A stretch of DNA of 64,000 nt from Anthoceros angustus (lineage: Eukaryota; Streptophyta; Anthocerotopsida; Anthocerotales; Anthocerotaceae). The DNA lies in the NCBI GenBank assembly GCA_010909165.1, contig MU008211.1, positions 248,001 through 312,000 of the forward strand, in the 5' to 3' direction. Within the stretch, counting starts at the first letter, position 1. Every line of letters begins with the position of its first letter. Below the pieces are notes generated by a model, which was given only the letters and a program-made list of their open reading frames with translations, did no database searches and was not told the origin of the DNA. This document shows positions 11,272-20,790 of this stretch, one piece after another. The translations under genes were made by a program, and so were the position numbers.

Positions 11272-11950
11272 AGGATGTACTCCTGACCTTGGACCGTACC
11301 ATGAAGTGGAAGTTGATGGTTCAGAGGAAGTGGATGAATACACATATGAAATTTCATTTGGTGCTCAACAAGCTGCTGTTCCTGCGAATGTCAACAACCA
11401 AGGACAACAAGATGGTCAAATTCCAGGTGATGATGCAGCATATCCTCTATCAGATGGAGAACAGCTAGACGAAACTGACATTTCGGACCTGGACAGAGAC
11501 TCTTGATGTACTCACAAGACTCTTGATGTACTCGTCAAGACTTAAGCCTGAGGTATCTACTCGGTATCTATGGTCACGTCTTGTGAGTGATCCCTGATTT
11601 TGATGATTTCGCCAGTGTGCATTCAGGTGGCTCAGAGGCCTCCGATGGTGATGGCTCGTTTGAGTGGGCTCGACATGAATCAAAAGCACTGAGCCTCTCA
11701 CCTCCGACAAGATATCCTACTCGAGAGAGACAAACAAGGGAAAACTGGTTAGAAAAACCCTATGAGTCTATCGACTTCAGAAAACATGCAACAAATGTTT
11801 CGAATACAAGTACAATGCACGAGTTGTGGGAGGAAAACCCCAGGCTTAAGATTCACCCTCTAGTGGCCACACTTATCCCATCGCTAAGTACAATAGGTTT
11901 CGTCCATGAGACTCTTGTTTGTCGGGTCACGATCTAAGGCACAAACCACA
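11272..11950 (+). pseudogene. Copia-1 integrase-RT linker, truncated before RT
   Basis: Acidic linker fragments (DETDISDLDRDS; SDGDGSFEWARHESK) and RYPTRERQTRENW, typical of the variable region between Copia integrase and RT. Frames shift at about 11507 and 11590. The sequence stops before any RT motif at about 11950, where minus-strand Copia-2 gag sequence begins. Copia-1 thus lacks RT, RNase H and 3' LTR. Confidence 0.65.
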
Positions 11951-11959
11951 CCTCTTCAC

Positions 11960-12993
11960 ACCCCCAAGCTCCCTCACATAGCTGGAGCAACCTGCTGCGG
12001 GGAGACGAGAGAACTGCAGAAGATGCAAAACAAACCGTCATCGAGGTTTGTTTGCGATGGAAGCGCCGCTGTGAGAATGGGCCTCGGCTTGGGCTTCGAC
12101 CTTTCCGGCTTCACCTTCTCTTTCGTCTCTCTCCCAATGGCCCTGGATGCCATTACCAATCCGGCCCGTTTGGAGGAAGCAGAACCGAATTGTCCCGCTC
12201 CAGAGGTCAGTTTTCCTTTAGTATTCTGTCCTTTCTGCCCTTTCGTATAAAGGACTTTATCTGTTTTAGTCTTACCACCATGATGTGTGCAGACTTTGCT
12301 CCTCTTGGAGAGCTCCAATCCAAATCCTGATCAGGTGCCTTCACCACGACCTTGTCTGTTTGCGGATAGAGGCACCAAAACCAGAAACAAAAGTCTGGTA
12401 GCTAGGGGGAAGACAAGTGAGGAGTTGAGCGACGGCATCCAACTCCGGAAACTGAGAACCAAGATTCAAAAGTTGAGCCCTCAGTTATCGAAACTTTATG
12501 ACGAAAGGTCCCACCTTCTCGCCTTCTTTAAGCCTCATTGAGAACAACTCTCCACGGATTGCACACTGGGTAAGGATGTTCTTAGCTTCGTATGTCTGCA
12601 GTAACTGAGTCCAAATCTCATTGGAGTCTTGCAGGTAAGCCACATCGGGCAGGAGTATGTCATCCAAGCCACTAATCAAGACTGCATGGGCAACGTGATT
12701 CAGGTTCTCCCACTTTTCGATTTCATCCGCTGGAGCAGTTGAGGCTGGTTTAGGAAGCGTGCCACTAACAATGCCCCACACGTGCCGGCTTGCAGGGCAG
12801 CTGTCATACGCACACGCCATCCATGGAACTTGGAGCCATTGAACCGGTCACGCTCTTTAAATTCCATGGAGTAGGATGGCTGAGGTATCACTGGCACTGG
12901 TGGGAGAGGGGGATTACCTCCTCCCCCTCCACCTCCACCACCTCCGCCATCACCGCCTCCTCCACCTCCTCCGCTACCACCTCCTGAAGCCAT
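11960..12993 (-). pseudogene. gag: Copia-2 gag, frameshifted
   Basis: Minus strand from 12993. The N-terminus is Gly-rich (poly-Gly around residues 4-26), then FKERDRFNGSKFHGWRVRM. After a frameshift near 12790 it continues HVWGIVSGTLPKP, EIWTQLLQTYEAKN and VGPFVIKFR. A stop at about 12480 and frame changes follow, then LLTCLPPSYQTFVSGFGASI near 12400. A basic tail ends with a degenerate knuckle near 12030-11985. Domain order and motifs are the same as Copia-1 gag. The element is cut at about 11950 against Copia-1 in tail-to-tail arrangement. Confidence 0.8.
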
Positions 12994-13342
12994 TCTGACT
13001 TACTTTGATGAGATTATCAGGTGCTCACGGGTGATCAGGCCGATTGCACAAGGTACTCTTCTCGAAGTAGGTCGAAATGCCGAAAGGAAGCAGATAGAAG
13101 GGGCGCAGGAGAAAGTGCGGCAAAGGTCGATGAAGAGGTGTACGCGAAAGGTCAGATGTCACCAGACACCACGCTCTGCATCGGTTGACAGTTGGGGATT
13201 GTGAATTGCTGACGTGGGGTGGCACAGCATGTCGCTTTGCAGGGTCGCGTCCCGTGAACGCCTGCCGCAAGCAGACACCTCCAACTTGAGGCGCCTCCCG
13301 CCAGGAAGCACGGGGGACACCGAAGCTGCGGACGCGCCACCC

Positions 13343-13870
13343 TTACCGCGATAAAGGCAATGCTTGAGATCTGAGCTTCTCACGAGCAGGGGCTAGCGCA
13401 TGGAGCAGATCCGCTGCAGAGGGATATGGGCTCAGATCGTGTGCCAATTTCCTTTGTAATTCAGTCACCAGATCTGTGAGTTTCCGGACGTCCTCAATCA
13501 GCGATGTCTGCTTGCGCAGGAGAAGATCAACAGCAGCTAATGTCTCTTGATGGCGAGCAGTGTGAACTTCGCCCTGTCGAGAAAGCACGGTAAGCAGAGC
13601 CGATTGGTATGCTCCGACAATCTCTGGCAGGTCAGTGGCACGAGATCTGAAAGTTTCCTGCAATTCGTCCTCTTGACTGTCTCTCAATTCCGGGTGTCTT
13701 TCAATGTATACCCGGTTTGGAATTCGAGAAAACGGCAACGTGTACGGGATGTCTTCTTGACCTGCTTGATAATCGCTCACAATCCTGGAAGACTCCTGAC
13801 GTCTAGTTACGTTGCGATTGCAGGGCACCTGATGCGTTTGCTCGACGCGAGAACGCCCCCGTCGAGTCAT
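13343..13870 (-). CDS. Copia-2 ORF0: basic/coiled-coil leader protein
   Basis: 175 codons, uninterrupted, ATG at 13870, MTRRGRSRVEQ start. Arg-rich first 30 residues, then a long helical segment (SQEDELQETFRSRATDL; LLLRKQTSLIEDVRKL) with heptad-like spacing. The end, SAADLLHALAPAREKL, parallels Copia-1 ORF0. It lies 288 bp downstream of the primer site and 350 bp upstream of gag on the same strand. That this is the best-preserved ORF in an otherwise broken element, and recurs in other copies, suggests a real product. Function unknown; nucleic-acid binding is only a guess from the Arg-rich N-terminus. Confidence 0.65.
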   Translation of the reverse strand: MTRRGRSRVEQTHQVPCNRNVTRRQESSRIVSDYQAGQEDIPYTLPFSRIPNRVYIERHPELRDSQEDELQETFRSRATDLPEIVGAYQSALLTVLSRQGEVHTARHQETLAAVDLLLRKQTSLIEDVRKLTDLVTELQRKLAHDLSPYPSAADLLHALAPAREKLRSQALPLSR

Positions 13871-14157
13871 TTCAACTTCAGAGTAGCATGTTCTGCTATT
13901 TCACAGCAGCCAGATCCACATAGCGGAAGTCTTTCATTTACGTTGTGTCATTAACTGTTTTAGCAAAAAAAAAAAGTGGCCCATCACCAATGTTGTTGTG
14001 CAGGTAGTGTAAAGGAATTTTTAGACACATGATCCAGGAGCTACAAATTTGTGGCTAATGAATTTTGTGTCCTACAATCCCTTTAGACTACATGCACCTA
14101 CAGCATCAGATGGGAATTCTAGCAGACAGAAATTAGACACACATATCAAATCTCATG

Positions 14158-14169
14158 GCTCTGATACCA
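14158..14169 (-). promoter_or_regulatory. Copia-2 primer binding site (tRNA-Met type)
   Basis: Minus strand TGGTATCAGAGC, complementary to the 3' part of initiator tRNA-Met as used by most plant Copia elements. It abuts the LTR end ...TTAACA. Confidence 0.92.
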
Positions 14170-14362
14170 TGTTAATGTAGCAGATGTACATATGCACTCA
14201 AGTGCTTAGAAAAGAGCATAATGAATTATGGACATACAAAGTGTCTTATATACAAAATCTGTTCAAGGGTCATGACTATTCATATAAACTAAATATTAGC
14301 AAATAACAGCTAACAGCTGGTCCGTTTATATGTAGGAACCCTAATGGGGTTCTACTCTAACA
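14170..14362 (-). repeat. Copia-2 5' LTR, 193 bp
   Basis: Minus-strand LTR starting TGTTAGAGTAGAACCCC and ending CATTAACA, with TGTTA...TAACA terminal inverted repeat. It ends exactly at the primer site. Its outer edge (14363) interrupts the Copia-5 integrase after the codons for RTDGGG, so Copia-2 inserted into Copia-5. The 3' LTR is not in the window because the element is truncated at 11950, so no TSD can be checked. Confidence 0.85.
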
Positions 14363-14701
14363 CCCTCCACCATCTGTGCGAACAGCTTTCAGTTTAACAT
14401 TAAGTTGTCGTTCAGCTATGTTGATGTACTCAAGAAATCTATCCGCAGCTTCTGATTTATGCCGAAGAAAGTAAGTGTGGGTCAATCTGATGGCATCGTC
14501 CACAATGGGCATAAAATACAAGGACTGATTGAAAGAGGCAACTGACATAGGACCACATAGGTCTGTGTGGACCAGTTCTAATGGATAGGTTGCTCGTGCT
14601 GCAGGACCAACAGGATATCCTGTTGGAACAGGATATCCTGTTGGAACCTCAACAGGATATCCTGTTGGAACCTCATCTACGCCATGGCTCCTAGGGAGCA
14701 C
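14363..14701 (-). pseudogene. pol: Copia-5 integrase fragment
   Basis: Minus strand: YPLELVHTDLCGPMSVASF (first catalytic Asp region), IVDDAIRLTHTYFL, and KLKAVRTDGGG just before the second catalytic Asp's NGGEF context is cut by the Copia-2 LTR. Upstream it begins with a short peptide repeat PTGYPV encoded by the palindromic minisatellite. Only about 110 residues of the element remain. Confidence 0.85.
14607..14666. repeat. Triplicated perfect palindrome
   Basis: AACAGGATATCCTGTT, a 16-bp perfect palindrome (20 bp in the first copy: CCAACAGGATATCCTGTTGG), occurs at 14607-14626, 14627-14642 and 14651-14666. It lies inside Copia-5 coding sequence and encodes repeated PTGYPV. Confidence 0.95.
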
Positions 14702-15010
14702 TCATCGTTTAAGGAAGCTCGCAATTTGAAGCGGCAGGCCAAGGCTGTGCAAGATCGGGCTGCCCGCATCGATGCTGAACGGAGAGATACTCCTACCTTC
14801 AGGGCAAAGGTATGGAATTGGCACGATGGTGATGGGAAGCTCCGCGAGAAAGGCTTGGACGTTCAAAACGACAAGTTTTTGATGGGTTTGAAGGAGAGAT
14901 TGGGAGGGTCGGACGTGTTGTCTGATGCCTTTGGCAAGGTACGAAACGAGAACATAGGCTTTGTATGGCAAGGCATAACACACCTCACCAGAGTGGAGGC
15001 ACGTAGATGA
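14684..15010 (+). CDS. Hypothetical 108-aa ORF
   Basis: Charged, mostly helical ORF starting MAPREHSSFKEARNLKRQ with later RAKVWNWHDGDGKLREKG and NIGFVWQG. Composition looks coding and the frame is free of stops, but I do not recognise the family. It begins within the end of the Copia-5 fragment, so the ATG may not be original. It could be an exon or a captured gene fragment. Confidence 0.35.
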   Translation: MAPREHSSFKEARNLKRQAKAVQDRAARIDAERRDTPTFRAKVWNWHDGDGKLREKGLDVQNDKFLMGLKERLGGSDVLSDAFGKVRNENIGFVWQGITHLTRVEARR

Positions 15011-15930
15011 TCTATTATACCACATCTATGGAAACGCCCAGGTGCAACTCACAGGTGCCAGTCCATGGCCTTGGGACTTTTGGTAGAGAAGAAACTGCAA
15101 ATGTGTGAGCGTAGCCTTCCTTTTGAAGACCGAGGCAAGAAGGAGGCGAAGGAGGCAAAGGAGGCGGGGAAGAACACTGGATGGATGAGAAAGAGGTGGA
15201 AGTTGAAGAAATGGCGCTTGAGGAGGACAAGGAGCAGTTGCCGGCTCTCTCCATAGGGCGCAGCCTCGCCCCTGTGACGAGGTCACAGAGGCGACTGTCG
15301 CTCCTCCATTGCTCACCTCCTAAGGCTTCTAAAGCCTCTTCTATTCCAGTGATCACGAGGTGGGCAGGAGTCGGCAGGAGTGGAGGCCGCATTTGGTGGC
15401 CGGGGCGGAAGCTTACGATTCAATGAGCAGCCGCATGAAGACTTTAGAGACATGTCGGCAAGGTTCGTCTTCTCGAGGCTGCGTGAGTGTTGCCACTTTA
15501 CAACATGGGGTATCGGGACTCGACATGGGTGGAAGTTCTTGATGTTGGGGCACCCTGTGTGGTGCTAACCTAGTTGTGGATCAGGATCTTGGATATATTG
15601 GCTGAAGGATGGGGTGCTAGTGATTTCCTGGCATGTATGGGTGCTGGTGGTATGGGTTGCTTGTAATGTTGCTTGTAATGTAGGTGCTGGTGCACGCTTC
15701 TTTTGGCGCCTTTGCTCTCTCAGCTAGAGGCTTGTGTTCGCGAGCAGTGTGATTTAAATGCGCTTAGGTGGGGCATTATTTCTTGATTTTGTTCCTCTTA
15801 TACGCCCATCTTGGACAATGCTTTCCTATTTTGAAATTTGATGCCCACCTTCTTATTCTAGTGTTCTAATCCGTCATGTGAGGGCTTGGTGATCGCAGCT
15901 TTTGCTTGCTGCTCTCCTGGCCCGGCATGG
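15011..15930. other. No clear gene; Lys/Glu-rich reading-frame fragments
   Basis: A purine-rich stretch at 15125-15240 gives acidic or basic peptides in different frames (EVEVEEMALEEDKEQ), and then SLAPVTRSQRR, but no consistent ORF. 15545-15660 is related to the tandem repeat at 18.83-19.09 kb (shared GGTGCTAACCTAG and GATTTCCTGGC). The R repeat may therefore have inserted into a host repeat array. Confidence 0.4.
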
Positions 15931-16880
15931 TGTGATGGAGGTTCCGGACCCCGGAACCCCTCGGCCATGGCAGCCACACTTATCCCTTGTCGGTTCGTCG
16001 GTGGGTTTCGTTCCACGAAGGGTGAGCCCTTCCCTGCGGATGGAGGTCGCCCTCCACGGACCTCTCGACTCACGGCTCCGTCTGGGCGCCGGTGACTAGC
16101 GCCCCTCCTACAGCGCCGGTGACCCACCCTCGTAAGTCACACTACCCTCTGACTCGTCGGCGCGGACCTCGTCGCGAGGCACCAATGTCTGCGGCGACCT
16201 TGGGACCCCAAATCAAATGATGGGCAATCCTCCCACCAGTAGCAGTTCCTACACTCCCTAAGACCCTTCTCATGACAAATTTGGGGCCGCCCCTCAAGCT
16301 CTTGTCACACTTGAAATTCACCTTCCCCTCTCTTTTCTAGGTTTCTTCCTCCTCTCTTCTCTTTTCTCTTTTCTCTTTTCTCTCTTGCTCCTTCCTTCTC
16401 CTCTCTTGCTCCCTATCCTCTCTAGCTCCTCTCTCTTCTCTCGCTCTCACTCTCTCGCTCTCTCTTTTCTTTTCTCTTTTCTCTCTTTTCTCCTCTCTTC
16501 TCCTCTCTTCTCTAATCTACCTCTTCCACTCTTCCTAGCTAACTATCATTACAGGCCCTCACAGCCTCCCGGCAGCGCCTCGAGATCATAGGGCATTGCC
16601 CTCACGGACCTAGGCAGACATTTGGGCAAGTGGCGTCCGCGTCTTTGGATTTTGCTAGGGGTCTTCCCTTTACCGATCATCGTTTTGCCACAATGCGCTC
16701 CCTCACCTCGACGCTACCCATGCTACCTCAGAAGAAAGGTTTGGGCCCGCCCTCAGTCACCGCACCTCAAGACCCTACGGACACCATGCACCCTCACACG
16801 GTCGGCCCGCGCTTGTGTAGCAAGACAAGCACACCTGGTCGGAGAGCAAGGCATGACATTTTATTATGGGAGCTCCTCCC
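15931..16880 (+). repeat. R repeat copy 1 (LTR-like, pyrimidine-rich)
   Basis: Begins TGTGATGGAGGTTCCGG and shares a long collinear sequence with 52800-54310: GGTGGGTTTCGTTCC, CCTCTCGACTC, a TCTCTTTT-rich tract at 16330-16510, CTACCTCTTCCACTCTTCCT, and CACCATGCACCCTCACACGG. The match ends at TTTTATTATGGGAG. The TG start suggests an LTR, but I could not define the CA end or a matching second LTR here. Confidence 0.7.
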
Positions 16881-17355
16881 CTCTTATAGGAGCTCCCCAA
16901 ACCCTAGCATTAATTAAGTGTCGGTGGGGTAGGTGGGGTTGCTTACGGTTTTAAGTAGGTGGCCTCTTAAAGGTTCTTAACCTACCTCCTAACAATCCCA
17001 CTAACCCCTAGGGGTCTTAATGACCCATTCACTCCCCTACCAACTATTTGCCTACTTCTTCTTGGGTGTTGGCAAACCACCGTCTTCCTCCTCTTGGCTT
17101 GGGACCGCCCCCGTCCGATCTCTTCACTCGTCGTCAGGGAACCTCCACACTGTCTCGGCGATGTTGGATTGAATGGGCGCCACCCCTCTTGCAGGCGCTC
17201 TTGTAGAGCTTGGCCTCTCTGTATCTGCGCTGCAATTACCTCAGGCGGTTGGGTGTTGGTGCACTCTGCCGGACACCCCACCAACTCTACCGGCTGCTGG
17301 AAATCTCTTCCTCTTCCATTGGCTCCTCCCACATTGAGCCTTGCATCCATTTCAC
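16881..17355. other. Possible R-element internal region; minus-strand ORF of uncertain value
   Basis: A 177-codon minus-strand frame (16982-17515) is open, with GRDFQQPVELVGCPAECTN and SRQIVGRGVNG. I recognise no domain, and the frame crosses the tandem duplication at 17.36-17.73 kb, so it may be fortuitous. A nearby TATA-like CATATATAGGG lies at about 18035. Confidence 0.3.
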
Positions 17356-17735
17356 TCTCAAGTCCGAATCTCCGAAGTTGAGGTGCAATTCTTCCAAAAT
17401 CTCCATCGTCATCGTGGGGACCCAACAACTTCCTTGTCAACAAGGAGCATCTCCTTGGCGAACTTGTTGACCCTAGCATGTAAGTGGACACTGCATCTCT
17501 CGGCCCTTCAAACAAATCTCATCAAATTCCTCGGGCCACTCTCCAAGTCCCGAATCTCCGTTGAGGGTCGCAATTCTTCCAAAATCTCCCGCGTCATCGT
17601 GGGGACCCAACAACTTCCTTGTCAACAAGGAACGATCTCCTTGGCGAACTTGTTGACCCTATGTAAGTGGACCCGCATCTCCGGCCCTTCAAACAAATCT
17701 CATCAAATTCCTCGTGCCACTCCCGAGGCTATCTT
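17356..17735 (+). repeat. Tandem duplication, about 185 bp x2
   Basis: Copies at about 17356-17545 and 17546-17735 share GTGGGGACCCAACAACTTCC, CTTGTCAACAAGG and TCAAACAAATCTCATCAAAT. They contain the self-complementary CCTTGTCAACAAGG. Copies differ mainly by losses at CG and CHG sites. Confidence 0.9.
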
Positions 17736-18825
17736 ACCATAGCGCATCCCTCTCAGCGTCACCTCACTCAAGCAGGCTGTAAGTGACATTCTCGGCATCT
17801 CTCTTCCATGCCTCCGATCCCTTCTTGCCATGCATAATCAGCCTGGCGTTGCTTCGGCGACCGACATGCGATGCATCATTTTCCTCCGGTGGGCTACCTC
17901 TTCCTTCCACCGTTAATTACCTCCGCTTGCTTCATGAGCTCCTCACGCTCCTTACTCCATGTGGCTGTCCTCCCTCCGGCTCCTTGAGTTTGGCCTCAGT
18001 TCTTCATTCTTGGCTTGGCCTCGGCCTCCCTCTACCATATATAGGGTGAGGAAGGATTTTCCACACCCCAAAGGCCAAGGACGAAATTTCTGTCCAAGGC
18101 CAAGGACCTTTTCCCTCAGCCGACGCTTTGAATTCCTCAACCACAAGGCCAAGGACATTTCTTCCTCCGCGCCAGGACGATTTCTCTATATATGCATGCG
18201 CGCTCCTCCTTGGCTGTGCGCCTTCCTCCTTTCGCTGCCCCGCCGCTCGCGCACCACCTCAAGCTCGCTCGCCTGAAATTGCGCGCCCGTCCGCAACTCA
18301 AGACCCTTCAAGGCGTCTTCCACTGGAGTAAGGACTTTACTCCCGCCGCATGTCTACACGGGGCGTGACTGCGCCTGCCACTAGCTTTGACCAGCCCTCC
18401 TTCTGTTCAGTTTTCGCGAACCTTCCTCTGGCGTAAACTTTCCGGACCTCTCCGTCCGACTCCGTTCATGTTGGACCCGTTTTGAATCTGTTTTCCTCCT
18501 TTCTCGCCCGTCCGGGGGACCTAAATCGCCCGCCCGCTTCTCCACTTGCCACTCCTTGTTGCTTTTCCCGTTGTTGTTGGTGAGAAAAAGAAAAAAAAAG
18601 AAAATAAAACCTAACTAACATAGACAAACAAGAGGCATCCGCCACTCTTCCAACGTGGACCCAAGTTGGCGTTCCACACATGGTTTTCAGGCGGTGATTT
18701 TGTGCACTTACCGGGGCCGTTGTTTTCGTTTTGTGTCACCATCTTTGATGTGGCTCACTGTTTTCCGTCGATGTCCTGCTGTTTATTCTAGCGTTCTAGC
18801 CGTTGTTATCCGCTAGGTTGGTGGT
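17736..18825 (+). other. No gene; pyrimidine-rich leader-like sequence with TATA-like motifs
   Basis: CT-rich sequence. TATA-like CCATATATAGGG at about 18034 and CTATATATGCATG at about 18185 could be promoter elements of an LTR. A-rich AAAAAGAAAAAAAAAGAAAA lies near 18585. No supported ORF. Confidence 0.35.
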
Positions 18826-19090
18826 GCCGGTGGTAATCTTCCGCACCGGTGGATGTTGGATTTAAGCTAATTCGCGTGATCCGGTGCTAACCTAGTGGTG
18901 GATGCGGGAGGTTGAATAGATTTGCTGCAGTACCGTCTTGGCGATTTCGCTGGCGTATGGGGGTGCCGGTGGTAATCTTCGCACGGTGGATGTTGGATTT
19001 AAGCTAATTCGTCGTGATGCGGTGCTAACCTAGTGGTGGATCAGAGGTTGAATAGATTTCTTGCGGGCATCTGGCGATTTCCTGGCGATG
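18826..19090 (+). repeat. Tandem repeat, about 130 bp x2
   Basis: Two units (about 18826-18958 and 18959-19090) share GGTGGTAATCTTC, GGATGTTGGATTTAAGC, GGTGCTAACCTAGTGG and GGTTGAATAGATTT. A diverged relative lies at 15545-15660. Confidence 0.85.
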
Positions 19091-20340
19091 TATGGGCTGG
19101 TGATATGGGTTGGTCAGTGAGCTGCCGGTAACTCGGATGTCGCGCCGAGCGTCTCTAGCTTCTACATGCCGGATCTGTAAGGGCTTGGTGGCGTATGCCC
19201 ATGTGTGGCTACCGAATTTAAGCATAGGTGGTGGGCTCAAGGGGTGCTAGTTGTCTAACGTTGCTTGGATTTGATTTCCTCGGGGCTCTTATCCCACTTC
19301 ATCTCGCAGCTGCATAAATCGGTGGGGTGTTAGTGGGTGTGCAACTCGCCATGCCGTATGATGGTGCTAAGGTCTCGGTCGGGTTGTACCGTGGATGCTT
19401 ATGGTGTACTCGTGCCTGCCATCTGCTTCTTCTAGAAGGTTGCTGGGAGGTAGGCAGTGAAGGGTTCGGTCACTTAAGAGTTTTGGTATGTCTGCCTGGC
19501 TCTACATATGTTGTGAAACCTGGATGCTATTGGTTTTTGGTTTTCAATAGATGGGATCTTGCAGATGCCTCCGGAAAGCCGTTTTTTCATGCTGCTCCAA
19601 GTTTCCATCCTTGGTTTTCGCTGCCACCATAAGGGCGTGGTAAGCCAGATCCGTCAGGTTAGTTCTCCTTGGTGACCAGGCATTGAAGGGTGCCTGGTCA
19701 CAGTTTGTTGTCCGCTGCACAGTCTAGGTCAGTTTGGTACCCTTGTATTAGAGGACCATTAGTCATATCTGCCCCCTTTTGTGTGTTCATGTACGCACTT
19801 GTGTGTTTTGTGTTCAATGTTTCTTCATGAGTCTCACTTGTGGCAGTTTGCCCCATCGTCCATGTGTGAAAATATATCCACAGTGGCGGAGTTTGTGCTA
19901 CTTGCACACCTCCCTATTTTGCTGGGACTAGGCCACTGACCAATTACCCATATCGGACAGTCGTTTGGTTCGTTGACCAGTTGGTCACTGATGACTGTGG
20001 TGATCACTTTACCACTGTGTGGACATTGATCCGGGTTGGAACTTGGTGAACAATTTGTACATTCTAATGGGTTTCTTGTTTCCAGACCATGCTTGGCAAA
20101 CGCTGACGTGGCCACACAAAAGTGAAGGGGAGCTTGCATTGCTCCTTGCGCCGTCACCGAGGAAGAGGAGGCACCGCAGGCGTTTGGCAAAATAAGTTGA
20201 CAGCTCGGTTGGTCGTCGACTTTGTGATTGCTCGTGTCGTAGCGCCATCTCGACCAGTTTTTGTAATTGTGCGGAGATCACCTCTTGTGCCCAACAATGT
20301 ACAGTTGACCACTACTTATTAACGTGCTGGACGATTTGGT
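19091..20340. other. No gene recognised
   Basis: Mixed-composition sequence. Short open frames on both strands lack coding signature. A possible splice-acceptor-like TTTGGTACAG at about 20343 leads into the next feature. Confidence 0.4.
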
Positions 20341-20343
20341 ACA

Positions 20344-20790
20344 GGCCGAGGACGCTGCTTGTTCGTGTGAAAGAGCAACTGCAAGTGGTGGCACAGGCTG
20401 AAAGTGCCCTCCTAGCCCTCCAGAAAAAGCATGAGGTGCTAGATCAAAGGTGTAGTGTAGTCCATGAGTACCATGGAAACCTTTGCCGATTGTATAACCT
20501 GTCGTTGAAGAAGCAGCCTGTGCCACAATGGGTTCCTGCTCCTTCGCACAGTAGGCCAAATGGGCCTCTTCAAGTAACCCTTTGTTCTGTGTGTGGGAGG
20601 TTAGTGCTCGCACTCGTGTGAAACCTTGATGTTCTTCTTGTTGTTCTAAGATGTACCATGTAAATGTGCCGTGTGTCTGCAGTGGTTTGCATGCAACGAT
20701 TTTGTTTTCCTCCCATGTGGGCATAGCTTCCATGATGCTGTCTTTTCGCATTCCACCTCCATGTCATACGCCTAGAGTAGACGGTGCAAG
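20344..20790 (+). pseudogene. Gene fragment: coiled coil plus split zinc-binding (RING-like) motif
   Basis: An 85-codon exon-like block after ...GGTACAG encodes VKEQLQVVAQAESALLALQ (coiled coil), then LCSVCGR at about 20597. A GT...AG interval (20600-20682) follows, then WFACNDFVFLPCGHSFHDAV from 20683. Together C-x2-C ... C-G-H-x2-H looks like the first part of a RING or related zinc finger. Joining is off by one base at the splice, as expected in a stretch with many small deletions. It could be a transposon-carried or captured gene piece. Confidence 0.45.

Noticed and set aside
16982-17515. 177-aa minus-strand gene
   Set aside because: The frame crosses a tandem duplication without repeating the same peptide twice in full and matches no family I know.
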